Positions 17,812-27,508 of a stretch of 64,000 nucleotides of DNA are shown here, in pieces. The translations under genes and the position numbers were made by a program. Every line of letters begins with the position of its first letter. The first letter of the stretch is position 1. Source of the stretch: a bacterium (GTDB lineage Bacteria > Actinomycetota > Acidimicrobiia > Spongiisociales > ZC4RG35); assembly GCA_024638655.1 (NCBI GenBank), contig JAHEJW010000003.1:52901-116900 (forward strand), in the 5' to 3' direction. The notes beneath the pieces were generated by a model, which did no database searches, was not told where the DNA came from, and saw only the letters and a list, made by a program, of their open reading frames with translations.

Positions 17812-19782
17812 CTAGTCCTGACTCCAGTCGATGAAGCTGACCTCGACAGGCTCGGATACGCCTTTGAGCTGAACCTCGCGAGGGTTTGACACCTTGTATG
17901 GGATCCTTCCCGAGGCCTCGAGTAGCTCGGAGGACACCAGGATCTCCTCCTTGCCCGCCTCGGAGCCGACGCGGGCGGCAACGTGGACGCCCCCACCCGA
18001 ATAATCACGCTGTTCTCGGTTCGCCTCCGCCCAATGAATGCCGATCCGCACCCACGGCGAGAAGCCGTGGTCCCGTCTGTGTTTCTCCAGGCTCCTTTGG
18101 ATGTCCACGGCGCACTCGATCGCAGATCTGGCGCTTCCGAAAGCCACGAAGAACCCGTCACCGGTGTGCCGGACCTCCTCACCGCCGTGGGATGAGAAGG
18201 CGTGTCGTAGAGCTCGGTCGTGCCACCTGAGGAGGTCCTCCCATGCAGAGTCGCCGATGAGACCGATCAGGTCTGTCGAAGTGACTATGTCGGTGAACAT
18301 GAATGCCTTGGTGACTCTCTCGCTCTGAGATTCCGAGGCCTCGGACTCACCGGTGAGCTCGGCGATGTGCTTCAGATCGCGAGCGGCGCCGAGTTTTTCG
18401 AATGTCGATCTCGCCGCGCCAAACTCGAGCGAAGCACCGGTCTCGTCCCCAACGGCTCGACGGGCCAGCCCAAGAAGGACCCTGGCTTTCGCACTCTCAT
18501 AAGGCATGTCCGAATCCCGCCAAATGAGCCAACTTCTGTTGATTGTGTCGAGGGCCACGTCGGGTTTTCCTTCGTTCAGGGCGACTGCTCCGGCACATGC
18601 CAGCGCATAACCCCTCCAGAGCTGGCTGTCGTAGTCCTCTGCAATCTGCTCCAACTCTTGGAGAGCACTCCGGGCAGTGCCGAGGTCTCCTGCAGCTACC
18701 GCGATCTCGATCTGAGCCGGAAGCAGGCGCGCCCGCCCGAGCCGAGCCCGGGAATCCCAATCGCCGTCGGCCCGTCCTAGAGCCGAAGCAATGGACTTGG
18801 CTGCAGCACCTACGTCACCCCGGTCGAGCAGAAGCAACGCATAGCCGGGTTGGGCGTTGTGACCGTACTCGTAGGCCTGCTGGAAGGCCTCTTCCGCCGC
18901 CTCCAGATCGCCCATGCGCCTGCGCACCTCACCGATCTCATAACGGGCGAAGCCAATGCCGTCGAGGAGGCGGAACTTCTCCAGCTCGACACAGGCCTTC
19001 CTCGCCGCCTCCTCGGCCTCCGACCACGAACCACGCACCCTCTTCAACTCTGCCCGGTGCACCTGGCAGATCCCGGTATAGCCCCCGACCGAGTTTGAGT
19101 GCATCCAGCGCTCTGCCTCCTCGGTCCACTCACTCGCTCGCCGGAAGTCACCCAAGCCGGCGCAGGCGGCGATGGTGTTGCAGTAGACGTCGCTCGCGGT
19201 GCGCAGGTCCGCATCCTGGGAAACCGCCACAACGGTTGCCTGGTCTATCAGCGAAACGCCCTCGCGCCACTCTCCCTGTTGGATCAGCGCCGTCGCCTTG
19301 AAGCTCATCGCCAAGGACTGCACGCCTGGCAACTTGAGCTCCGTGGCCAGGGCGATGGTTTCGTCCGCCTGGACCACCACCTTCTCCATGTCGATCTCCA
19401 CGTACAGGGCGAACGCCACTCCGAGAAGGCTCAGCCAGGCATGGCCAGGCCCTCGAGGCTGGTCCTCGAGCAGGCTCGATGCGCGTGACATCCAGCCGCC
19501 CGCCACTGCTGTGTTCTGGCGACGAATGGCGAAGTAGGCGAGAAGAGCCGCTGTGGAAGCTGCTTCTGCAGCCTGACCGGCGAGATCGAAGCCGGCGAAG
19601 GCCCTCTCGTAGGCGGCTGTTGCCGAATCGGGCTCGCCACTCCACCAGTATGCGTCGCCGAGCATGGTCAGATCAGCAGGCGACAGGCCGCCCTTCTCGT
19701 CGGACTCCAACAGCGCGTCGAGGGCGGCGTCCCAGTCGTGCCGTTGAATTGCATCTCGGCCAGTCGTCAGGCTGTCGGCCAT
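17812..19782 (-). CDS. TPR protein with C-terminal class III nucleotidyl cyclase homology domain
   Basis: A 656-residue protein. Residues 1-470 are helical TPR/MalT-like repeats, and residues ~490-650 form a cyclase homology domain. The two metal-binding aspartates are present: D498 in FTDI and D542 in TGDGF. The Arg of VHVAARV is kept, but the usual Asn is His and the substrate-specifying Lys is Arg (EVRHTGD). Activity is therefore plausible but not assured. The gene lies 46 bp downstream of, and co-oriented with, a gene encoding a cyclic-nucleotide-binding transporter-like protein. A purine-rich AGGAGAGCTC precedes the ATG. Confidence 0.82.
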   Translation of the reverse strand: MADSLTTGRDAIQRHDWDAALDALLESDEKGGLSPADLTMLGDAYWWSGEPDSATAAYERAFAGFDLAGQAAEAASTAALLAYFAIRRQNTAVAGGWMSRASSLLEDQPRGPGHAWLSLLGVAFALYVEIDMEKVVVQADETIALATELKLPGVQSLAMSFKATALIQQGEWREGVSLIDQATVVAVSQDADLRTASDVYCNTIAACAGLGDFRRASEWTEEAERWMHSNSVGGYTGICQVHRAELKRVRGSWSEAEEAARKACVELEKFRLLDGIGFARYEIGEVRRRMGDLEAAEEAFQQAYEYGHNAQPGYALLLLDRGDVGAAAKSIASALGRADGDWDSRARLGRARLLPAQIEIAVAAGDLGTARSALQELEQIAEDYDSQLWRGYALACAGAVALNEGKPDVALDTINRSWLIWRDSDMPYESAKARVLLGLARRAVGDETGASLEFGAARSTFEKLGAARDLKHIAELTGESEASESQSERVTKAFMFTDIVTSTDLIGLIGDSAWEDLLRWHDRALRHAFSSHGGEEVRHTGDGFFVAFGSARSAIECAVDIQRSLEKHRRDHGFSPWVRIGIHWAEANREQRDYSGGGVHVAARVGSEAGKEEILVSSELLEASGRIPYKVSNPREVQLKGVSEPVEVSFIDWSQD

Positions 19783-19828
19783 GAGCTCTCCTCCAGGAGA
19801 AAGGCTACTTGCACGGCCCAGCCGCCGT

Positions 19829-22800
19829 TCAAGTCTCCTGGGCCATTCGCTCCGCGAGGGTCGAGAGCATCCCTAGGGCAACCGACGACCGCTCCTCGAG
19901 AATCGAGACGAAGTCGGCCTTCGTTATGACAACGCCGTGGAGCCCGTTTGGTCCCGCGGTGACATCAGCCGACCTGACACCCGACCCGAGCAGTGCGAGC
20001 TCACCGACACTGTCGCCGGGTCCGTATTCCGCCACGACTCTGGTTTCGTCACCTCGGGTCGCCGTGACGATTGCGGAACCGTCGATGATCATCAACCCCT
20101 CGCTTCCTTCTGCGCCCTCTTGGTAGATCATCTCATCGGCTCCGTAGACGACCTCGTTGGTTGAACGAGCCAGAGCCTCGATGTCTTCCGGGTCGAGTTC
20201 GGAAAACATGTGCACCCGCTGCAAGGCGAGAACGCGATCCATCACCCCCAGCGTGTCCGACTTCTCCAAAGCCATAGTTGACAAGCTTGGCACGCTTTCG
20301 CGTACCAGGTCCGAACGGTCTGTCCGGGCAACGCGATGAAGGAGAGTCAGATCGGATTGGATGGCCTCGGCCAAACAGCGCATCGCCAGCGCCCTCAGCC
20401 AGGGATCGAAATCGGACGAGAGCTGGCGGAGAGCCTCTCTCTCCTCCAGCAAAGATTCGCCACCCGCTCGATCGAGGAGCGGGAGAAGCACGCCCAATAT
20501 CCTGCGGTCGCCAATCGTCTCGAGTGCCTCGATTGCCTGGGCCCGGGTCTCGACGTCGCTCGCAGCGACCCCCCGCTGCACCACGGGCATGATGTCAGTC
20601 GTCTCAGTGGTTGTCATGGCCATGAGCACCCACTGCTCCAGCCTCGCCGTCCTTGCGTCGAGCACGCTCTTGAGAAAGCGAGCGACCGGCGTGTCCATCG
20701 CACCGGCCATACCGCGTCGAAACAGATCGAGGCGGGCTGCCCTCTCAGCCTCACCACGTGCCCATTCAACGAAGTCCTCGGTCAACTGCTCGTGTGGGAC
20801 CAGAGCTCGGAGGGCGGCGTCGGTCTCGTTGACAGTGCCCACTTGCAGGATCTCCAGGAGAAGCCTGCGACCCGACTCTGTCGTCGCCAGACCGGCGCCT
20901 GCGGCGCGGCGAACCCGGATGGAGCGATCATCGAGGAGCGATCTCAAATCCTCCGGTCGCAAACCGTAAGTCATGCCCAGCCGCGCGGCCAGTGCTCGAA
21001 CCTCGGCGTCGTCGTCATCCAGCAGGGCTCGCATATCGATGGCCAACCGGACACCACTCCTGATGAGTTCGGCGAGAAGTGTCCGCTTCGCCACAGCATC
21101 GCCCTCGTTTAGGAGCACCAGTGCCACAGCCGTCCCTTTCTCACTTCCGACAATGGCCGCTGCAGTGGCTCGGACCCGAAGGTCGGGGTCAGCCAGCGCG
21201 TTTAGGGCTTCATCGGATGCGTCATGAGTCGCTGCGTAGTGCAACGCCCCGATGCGCACGTCGGCGGTCTCATCGGACAGAGCGTCGCGGATGTGCAGCC
21301 TGAACCGCTCGGGCTCCCGCTCGCACATCAAATAGTACGCCGCCGTTCGAACGACCGGGCTCAGGTCCCTCAGGTACTCGGACATGTCTCGGAGATGGCT
21401 GTGGTCTTCGAGTCGGGCGAGAGCTGACAAGGCGTAGGCCCGCGCCTCCGGCCTCTCGTCGGTCAGATGACTCTCGAGGACACGGCGAGCCTCGGCATCC
21501 GTCGGCGAGAACAGGCCCGGGCTCGGCACCAGGAAGACGCTGGTGAGGCCTTTCTTGACCGATGCGAGGATCGCCTCCACGTACGCCGGTCTCATGGCGA
21601 CGACGACGACTACCGCGATCAGAGCGAGTACCAAACCCAGGCCGAATCGAGCCACATCCGACGCCCCTTGGGATGCCACCAGCAAGAGACCGCCAGCGAT
21701 GACTCCAAGCTGAGACGGAACGGCCGTCATGAAGGCCATCACCTGGGCTCGACGCATTCCGGTGAGCACGTTGAACAGGGCCGTGAAGGCAGTCGCGCCT
21801 ATGGCATTGAGTGTCACCCACTGCGCCCCCCTAACCAGGGAGGCAGTTGGCAACCCGAATTCGATCAGCCAGACCCCAAAACCCGCTGCGTAGGCCACGG
21901 GGAGGATGAGTAGTGAGACCACGATCCCTAGACGCGAGAAGAGACGTTTGGCCAGGAGCAGCGCTACGACGAATGTCACGGCCGTCGCCGCTGAGGAGAA
22001 GATCCCGAGGAAAGTCGCGACCTCGGCTTCGGTCTCGAACGACGCGACCACGGCCTCGTTGAACGGGAAGACCACCATGTAGAAAAGGGCCCAGATCAGG
22101 AATCCGACTGCGGCCGCCATTCTGAGGAGGGTGCTGGAGCGGATCGCCCTGAAGGCACCTCTCAACTGGGTGAGGACAGTGCTGCCGGACTCGCCGGGTT
22201 GCCCGTCCGGCATGAGACGGAACAGGCGAAGGACCAGCACCGTGCTGAGCCCCAACAACGCCGTCTGCGCCAGCAGGAGCGATTGGGTCCCGAACCAGGA
22301 TGTGATGGGCCCGGTCGCCAGGTTGCCGAGGATTCCCCCCATCACCCCTGCGGCAGCAAAGAGAGGGAACAGCCTCTTCGCCTGCCGGGTGGTACACACT
22401 GCGCCGGCTGCGTTCCACATCATCGTGAACGTGACCATGATGATTCCTTGAGTGGAAACCCAAACGATGGGGTAGATCACCGGCTCATCGAGGAAGACCC
22501 CGAGCCAGTTGAGAAGGACCCACAGGGCACTCGCAGCCGTGACGATCGGGAGCCATCGTCGCTCGCCCCATGACGTGAGGCCGACCGTGTGACCCAACAC
22601 GAGTGCCATCACGGCCAACCCGGCGAACACGATCATGCGGGGAAGCTCTTCGACGCCGAAGCGAAGAAGAAAGAGCGTGTCGGCCGCGTTGGCTCCCAAC
22701 CCATGTGTGGACTGGGTCACGAGAAACAACAGGGCCGTCCAGAAGGCCAGCCCTTGCTCGCCCTCGCCGATCCCGAGCGCGGACGACAGGCGGCCTCTTG

Positions 22801-22834
22801 ATTGACGTGTCCGGGTGACCGTCACCCCGTCCAT
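19829..22834 (-). CDS. MFS/ATP-ADP-carrier-like membrane domain fused to HEAT repeats and a cyclic nucleotide-binding domain
   Basis: A ~1,000-residue fusion. Residues ~20-420 contain about 12 hydrophobic helices of MFS or Npt1 nucleotide-carrier type, with GVMGGILGNLATGPITSWFG. Residues ~440-860 are alpha-helical HEAT-like repeats rich in Asp-Leu-Arg-Val-Arg turns. Residues ~870-1000 form a CAP-type cNMP-binding domain with phosphate-cassette sequence GELALLGSGVRSADV. A membrane protein gated or scaffolded by a cyclic nucleotide is the natural reading. I used ATG 22834; a GTG at 22870 would add 12 residues. It probably shares a transcript with the cyclase-like gene. Confidence 0.85.
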   Translation of the reverse strand: MDGVTVTRTRQSRGRLSSALGIGEGEQGLAFWTALLFLVTQSTHGLGANAADTLFLLRFGVEELPRMIVFAGLAVMALVLGHTVGLTSWGERRWLPIVTAASALWVLLNWLGVFLDEPVIYPIVWVSTQGIIMVTFTMMWNAAGAVCTTRQAKRLFPLFAAAGVMGGILGNLATGPITSWFGTQSLLLAQTALLGLSTVLVLRLFRLMPDGQPGESGSTVLTQLRGAFRAIRSSTLLRMAAAVGFLIWALFYMVVFPFNEAVVASFETEAEVATFLGIFSSAATAVTFVVALLLAKRLFSRLGIVVSLLILPVAYAAGFGVWLIEFGLPTASLVRGAQWVTLNAIGATAFTALFNVLTGMRRAQVMAFMTAVPSQLGVIAGGLLLVASQGASDVARFGLGLVLALIAVVVVVAMRPAYVEAILASVKKGLTSVFLVPSPGLFSPTDAEARRVLESHLTDERPEARAYALSALARLEDHSHLRDMSEYLRDLSPVVRTAAYYLMCEREPERFRLHIRDALSDETADVRIGALHYAATHDASDEALNALADPDLRVRATAAAIVGSEKGTAVALVLLNEGDAVAKRTLLAELIRSGVRLAIDMRALLDDDDAEVRALAARLGMTYGLRPEDLRSLLDDRSIRVRRAAGAGLATTESGRRLLLEILQVGTVNETDAALRALVPHEQLTEDFVEWARGEAERAARLDLFRRGMAGAMDTPVARFLKSVLDARTARLEQWVLMAMTTTETTDIMPVVQRGVAASDVETRAQAIEALETIGDRRILGVLLPLLDRAGGESLLEEREALRQLSSDFDPWLRALAMRCLAEAIQSDLTLLHRVARTDRSDLVRESVPSLSTMALEKSDTLGVMDRVLALQRVHMFSELDPEDIEALARSTNEVVYGADEMIYQEGAEGSEGLMIIDGSAIVTATRGDETRVVAEYGPGDSVGELALLGSGVRSADVTAGPNGLHGVVITKADFVSILEERSSVALGMLSTLAERMAQET

Positions 22835-22954
22835 CTTTACAGCTGTGACCGCTGGATGTCCGCGTGACACACGGCGGGCCTAGCAGTCAGGGTTAACCCC
22901 GATGGTGCTGGGTCGCTCCCTGACCGATTCTTTCAGCAAACGAAAGGACGATCG
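22835..22954. promoter_or_regulatory. Divergent intergenic region with palindromes
   Basis: This 120-bp space separates the cNMP-binding transporter-like gene from the KAS III fusion gene, so it should hold both promoters. It contains the perfect palindrome GGGTTAACCC (22890-22899). A wider inverted pair GTCAGGG (22886-22892) and CCCTGAC (22918-22924) surrounds it. These could be operator sites. The KAS III gene has AAAGGA seven bases before its ATG. Confidence 0.35.
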
Positions 22955-24790
22955 ATGAACGCATACGTCACGAGTGCCGGGGCATACCTGCCGGGCGATC
23001 CGATCGGGAACGATGAGATCGAGGCCTACCTCGGAACCAGCACCGGCTCGAAGAGGCTGGCGCGAAGAATGCTGGAGGCAAATGGCATCGAGAAGCGTCA
23101 CTACGCCCTGAATCGAGCCGGCGAGACGACCATGCTCAACGAAGAGCTGGCCGAGAGGGCCGTGCGGGACGCACTGGACAACAGGGGCTACCGGCCCGAG
23201 GACGTCGGAATGCTAGCTGTCGGGACGACTCAGCCGGACCTGCCCGTGCCGGGATTCGCCTCCATGGTGCACGGCCGCCTTGGTGGCGGCCCTATGGAGA
23301 TTCTCTCAGCCGGTGGCGTCTGCTGCTCGGGGGTCGCAGCACTCCGAGCTGTCGAGGCGTCGGTCCGTCTCGGCCGCCACGAAGTCGCTGTGTCGGTTGG
23401 ATCAGAGCTGGTCAGTCGGACACTTCGAGCGGAGCGCTTCGACGTTGAGGCGGGTTTCGATGCGGAATTCCTCCGCTGGATGCTCTCTGACGGAGCCGGT
23501 GCGGTCATAGTCGAGCCCGAGCCGAGATCGGAAGGGATGTCACTGCGGATCGACTGGTCGTATCTGGTGTCGCATGCCGACCGCCTCCCTGTTTGCATGT
23601 ATGCCGGTGTGGCGTCGCCGGATTCTGTCGCACCCGGTACGACCTGGCAGGACTCACCCGACCCGGGAGAGGCACACCGAGCCGGGATGCTCAACCTCAG
23701 GCAGGACACCGGGATCCTCAACAACATCGTCGCCTTGGGAGTGTCCGAGTACGTCGGCTTGGTGAGAGGTGGCCACATCGAGCCCGACGAGATCGACCAT
23801 CTCTTGGTCCACTACAGCTCGGAGTACTTCAGATCCGACATAGTGCGCCTGATGAGCGAAGCGGGGCTGATGATCCCCGAGGACAAATGGTTCACCAACC
23901 TCCGCACCAAAGGGAATACGGGTGCGGCGAGTATCTACATCATGCTGGAAGAGGCCCTCAACGGCGGACGATTCTCGCCTGGAGAGCGCATCCTGCTGAT
24001 GGTGCCCGAGTCGGGCAGGTTCTCCGTTTCGTTCGTTCACCTCACCTGTGTCTCGGCACGGCCGACCGAATTCGCCGACCCCGGAACGATTCTCGAGAAG
24101 AAGGATCGCCATGACGCTCTACGAGGAGACGCCTCGGACTGGCTACTCGAGGAACTCGCATTCGTCTGGTCGGAGTTCGAGACGGAGTTGGCGCGCGTGC
24201 CGATTGTTCGACGGATAGAAAGCCGAGAGGCCTCACTGCAGGACTATCGGAGGCTTCTCTGCAACCTTCGCCAGCAGGTCAAGGAGGGGGCGCGTTGGAT
24301 AACTAGGGCCGCGTCGAGCCTGACCTCGGAGCACGCCGATCTGCGGGCCGAGTTCATAGAGCACGCAGCCGAGGAGCAACTCGACTTTCGCATGCTCGAC
24401 GACGACTACGTGGCAGTCGGGGGTCGGAGAGAGGAAATCGTCGAAGGAACCAAGAACGCAGGGTCCGAGGGTTTGTCGGCGTTCATGTTCAATCAGGCGA
24501 GCCGGGACAATCCACTGGATCTGCTCGGAGCGATGTACGTCATCGAAGGTCTCGGCGCGAACAAGGCCACTCGCTGGATGGAGCTGCTTCGAGATCAGCT
24601 CGACCTCGAGCCCGATCAGGTCAGTTTCCTGACATATCACGGTGGCGCTGACGAGGAGCACACGGAGAAGATGTTCGAGATCCTTCGTTCCGACCTGATC
24701 ACCCATGATGTCGCCGAATCCATCGTGCACACAGCGCGCGTGGTCTCTCGCCTATATGCGCTACAACTCGAGGAGGTCGATCGTGGGTGA
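22955..24790 (+). CDS. 3-oxoacyl-ACP synthase III-like enzyme fused to an iron-containing (heme-oxygenase-like diiron) redox domain
   Basis: A 611-residue fusion. Residues 1-~375 are a KAS III fold with the full Cys-His-Asn triad: C124 in GGVCCSG, H286 in LVHYSSEYF and N321 in KGNTGAAS. Residues ~385-605 resemble heme-oxygenase-like iron enzymes, with candidate metal ligands H470 and E473 (EHAAEEQLDF), E531 (YVIEG), H562, D566 and H569 (YHGGADEEH). The first domain should make a C-C or ester bond from an acyl thioester. The second should activate O2 on the product or a related amine or fatty chain. The gene overlaps the next one by 8 bp. The product is unknown. Confidence 0.85.
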   Translation: MNAYVTSAGAYLPGDPIGNDEIEAYLGTSTGSKRLARRMLEANGIEKRHYALNRAGETTMLNEELAERAVRDALDNRGYRPEDVGMLAVGTTQPDLPVPGFASMVHGRLGGGPMEILSAGGVCCSGVAALRAVEASVRLGRHEVAVSVGSELVSRTLRAERFDVEAGFDAEFLRWMLSDGAGAVIVEPEPRSEGMSLRIDWSYLVSHADRLPVCMYAGVASPDSVAPGTTWQDSPDPGEAHRAGMLNLRQDTGILNNIVALGVSEYVGLVRGGHIEPDEIDHLLVHYSSEYFRSDIVRLMSEAGLMIPEDKWFTNLRTKGNTGAASIYIMLEEALNGGRFSPGERILLMVPESGRFSVSFVHLTCVSARPTEFADPGTILEKKDRHDALRGDASDWLLEELAFVWSEFETELARVPIVRRIESREASLQDYRRLLCNLRQQVKEGARWITRAASSLTSEHADLRAEFIEHAAEEQLDFRMLDDDYVAVGGRREEIVEGTKNAGSEGLSAFMFNQASRDNPLDLLGAMYVIEGLGANKATRWMELLRDQLDLEPDQVSFLTYHGGADEEHTEKMFEILRSDLITHDVAESIVHTARVVSRLYALQLEEVDRG

Positions 24791-25685
24791 CTTCCTGGCC
24801 AGCCGGATTCTCGACTCGCAGGGCCCGGGGATATGGGATGCCCTGAGGGGCGACCCGACGTTCCAATTCGACCAACGAGCCCTCGGCCTGTTGGAGCATG
24901 ATCAGAAGAGACGGTCACATCGACTCCTGCGGCCGCCGGCTCGGGTGGTTAGCCGTGTTGCCGTGAATCTGATCACTGTGGTCAAGCGCGTGTTGCCCTT
25001 CGAGTTCTCGTCCCACGACCTGCTCGACCGGCTGGGCATCTGGTTCCTTTCACACTTCGTGTCCGAGGAGGGTGGGGAGCTTCTACTTCGGCATTTCGTG
25101 CTCGAGACAAACGTATTGGCATTCATCGCCCGCAACACTGGTGGGCAAGCGCCCACGCTCAGACCCGAGTCTCTCCATGACCTCGAAGACAACGCGGTCA
25201 TCGTCCACGATCTCAACCTCTATGAGGTGCTCGCCGGGATTGGCGGGCGCCCCCTCCCCCGACCGGAGGAACGAGATGGCCCGATCGACTACTCGATGCT
25301 CGCGGTGGGGCCGATCGAAGCCGGCAACCGCAGAAGAGTCCTTCGGTTGGACCTCGAGACGGGTCTCTGTTTGATGAACATCGCGTTCTGCCTGCTCACC
25401 ACCTCAGACGAATATCGCCGAGCAGTCCACTCACTGCAGCTCGACGAGTCGGTGTTGGCGTGTGTCGCCGAGCTCACCGGCGACGACGTCTTCCGATCCT
25501 GGAAGCCCGCCGGCTACAACCCGATCGTTCGCACCAACCGGGACGTGCCACGTGATCTGATCGCCCACGCCGTCATACACGAGTACATACATGCCCGCTT
25601 ACTCGAAAAGGCTGCCAGAGCCAGACGGTGCGGGACATCGAAGGGATGCCCGACGTTGGAGAAAACGCTGTCGGGAGTTGGCTGA
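24783..25685 (+). CDS. Unrecognised protein translationally coupled to the KAS III-diiron fusion
   Basis: A 300-residue protein read from a GTG that overlaps the end of the upstream gene by 8 bp, which implies coupled translation. I recognise no family. There is no signal peptide. It is moderately hydrophobic in two stretches (FLSHFVSEEGGELLLRHF and ETGLCLMNIAFCLL) and has several histidines, including HEYIH near the C-terminus. That string fits the HExxH zinc pattern but may be chance. The context suggests a partner, chaperone or tailoring enzyme of the fusion protein. Confidence 0.6.
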   Translation: MGDFLASRILDSQGPGIWDALRGDPTFQFDQRALGLLEHDQKRRSHRLLRPPARVVSRVAVNLITVVKRVLPFEFSSHDLLDRLGIWFLSHFVSEEGGELLLRHFVLETNVLAFIARNTGGQAPTLRPESLHDLEDNAVIVHDLNLYEVLAGIGGRPLPRPEERDGPIDYSMLAVGPIEAGNRRRVLRLDLETGLCLMNIAFCLLTTSDEYRRAVHSLQLDESVLACVAELTGDDVFRSWKPAGYNPIVRTNRDVPRDLIAHAVIHEYIHARLLEKAARARRCGTSKGCPTLEKTLSGVG

Positions 25686-25736
25686 TGCTTCGAGAGTTGA
25701 CGGGCCGCCCGTCAACGACGCCGATAGCCTTCTCTC

Positions 25737-26855
25737 ATGGCGGGGACCCGATCCGGATCAGCGACCGTTCCGCCGGTGGACCAGACCCTGACCAGGGTCG
25801 TCTTGCTAATGAGACTCCTCGGCTGGGTGTGGCTTCTGATCTTGGCCATTGCATCTCTTGGTTCGACGGACGGAATCGATCCCGCAGTGGTGTGGGGCAC
25901 TGTCGTAGTTGGCACCGCAGGGACAGCCGTCACCTTCCTGGCTGCACAAAGGAGGTTCCTGGGAGAGTCCTGGTACGTCGTCTTCGACGTCGCAATCGCC
26001 CTGCTCATCACGGCAGCCGGCTGGATCGCCGGCTCGAACGAGTTTCTCGTCGGCGGATATCCGGTGTCGGCACTGTTCATAGTGGCCTATGCCACCAACT
26101 TCGCCATCACCACGATCACGGGAATCTTCGCCAGCGTGGTGTTCGCGTCCTTGCACGTCGTCATGGATCTGGGGCTCGAACGAACGTTGGGCAGCGTTCA
26201 ATTCACGATCGTGGCTCTCGTCGTTGGGTGGGCATTCGAGGCCTTGCGCCAGCGAGAGAGGCTCCGACTAGAGGCGGAGAATGAGCTGGCATCCGCTCGC
26301 CAGAGATCGACCAGGCTCGAGGAGCGTTCGGTGATTGCCCGCCAACTGCACGACTCTGTGCTCCAGACGCTGAAACTGATCAGCGCTTCCGCCGACGACC
26401 CGGACGAAGTCCGTTACCTTGCTCGAGTGCAGGAGCGCGACCTTCGCCGCACGATCAACGAGTATCGATCGCCCTATGACGACAGTTTCCGGGCACGTCT
26501 CCTCGAGGCGAGAGCAGCGGTCGAGGACCACTATCGAATCGAGATCGACCACGTCATCAATGACGACGCCGAGATGGACGAGGGACTGTCCGCAATCGTC
26601 GGAGCCGCAACCGAAGCGATGATCAACGCCGCCCGCCATTCCGAGTCCAAGAGCATCGATCTCTTCGCGGAGATACGCGATGGGCAGGTCAAGGTGAATG
26701 TGCGGGACCGTGGAAAGGGTTTCGATCCAAGTGCGCCCCAGACCGGGATCAGCCATTCGATCGTGGCACGAATGGAAGCGGTCGGCGGGTCGGCCGAGAT
26801 CAAGACTGCTCCTGGCCGTGGCACCGAAGTAGCCATGACGCTGCCGTTGAAATGA
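25737..26855 (+). CDS. NarL-type sensor histidine kinase
   Basis: A 372-residue membrane kinase. Residues ~20-175 hold about five to six hydrophobic helices with no clear periplasmic sensor domain. A short coiled coil leads to the HisKA_3 dimerisation helix with phospho-acceptor His in ARQLHDSVLQTL. The C-terminal HATPase domain has the N-box EAMINAARHS and the G-box DRGKGFDP. It overlaps the response regulator start by 4 bp (ATGA). It lies 51 bp after the unrecognised gene above, so the two-component system may control, or be co-transcribed with, the KAS III unit. Confidence 0.9.
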   Translation: MAGTRSGSATVPPVDQTLTRVVLLMRLLGWVWLLILAIASLGSTDGIDPAVVWGTVVVGTAGTAVTFLAAQRRFLGESWYVVFDVAIALLITAAGWIAGSNEFLVGGYPVSALFIVAYATNFAITTITGIFASVVFASLHVVMDLGLERTLGSVQFTIVALVVGWAFEALRQRERLRLEAENELASARQRSTRLEERSVIARQLHDSVLQTLKLISASADDPDEVRYLARVQERDLRRTINEYRSPYDDSFRARLLEARAAVEDHYRIEIDHVINDDAEMDEGLSAIVGAATEAMINAARHSESKSIDLFAEIRDGQVKVNVRDRGKGFDPSAPQTGISHSIVARMEAVGGSAEIKTAPGRGTEVAMTLPLK

Positions 26856-27508
26856 CCGACAGGGCAAATCCGCGGGTCTTCCTCGTCGAAGACCACCCTC
26901 TGACTCTCTTCGGTCTGGAGAAGTACCTGGAAGACCGTTATCACCTGGTCGGATCGGCATCCGAGGCCACGGCCGCCATCGAGATGATCATCGAACGCAA
27001 ACCTGACATCGTCCTGCTCGATGTCCAGTTCCCGGGCGGCGGAGGCGCCGCGGTGATCGAATCCGTCAAGTCCAAAGCCCCCAACGTGAAGTTCCTCGCC
27101 TTCACGGTCTCGACTTCAGCCGAAGACGTCGTGCGCCTCTTCAAAGCAGGTGTGGACGGATACGTCGTCAAGACAACTGAGGGCTTCGAGTTGGAAGAAC
27201 AGATCGATGAAGCGCTTGCCGGAGGCAGACCTGTGTCTCGATACGTTGCCGGACATCTGCTCAAGATCGATGAGATAGCCGCCAGCGAGTCGGAGATGGA
27301 AAGCCTCACCCCCCGGGAGCGTGAGGTCGTCACGCTCATCGCCCGCGGGTTCAAATACCGCGAGGTGTCAGATGAACTGGGAATCAGTCAGAAGACCCTG
27401 GAGACCCACATGAAACACGTCTTCGACAAGCTCGGTGTGGCCAGCAGAAGTGAGGTGACACGCATGGCATTCGAGACGGGTTTTCTCCAACCCGGAGACT
27501 TCATCTGA
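26852..27508 (+). CDS. LuxR/NarL-family response regulator
   Basis: A 218-residue two-domain regulator. The receiver domain has EDHPLTLFG near the N-terminus, the phospho-acceptor Asp in IVLLDVQFPGG, a Thr/Ser strand LAFTVS and the Lys in GYVVKT. The C-terminal LuxR helix-turn-helix reads LTPREREVVTLIARG and ISQKTLETHMKHVFDKL. It is the cognate partner of the kinase by 4-bp overlap. Its target promoters are unknown. Confidence 0.92.
   Translation: MTDRANPRVFLVEDHPLTLFGLEKYLEDRYHLVGSASEATAAIEMIIERKPDIVLLDVQFPGGGGAAVIESVKSKAPNVKFLAFTVSTSAEDVVRLFKAGVDGYVVKTTEGFELEEQIDEALAGGRPVSRYVAGHLLKIDEIAASESEMESLTPREREVVTLIARGFKYREVSDELGISQKTLETHMKHVFDKLGVASRSEVTRMAFETGFLQPGDFI

Noticed and set aside
25578..25592. 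HEYIH as a zinc-protease motif in the unknown partner protein
   Set aside because: It sits very near the C-terminus with no downstream third ligand or other protease features, so chance is likely.
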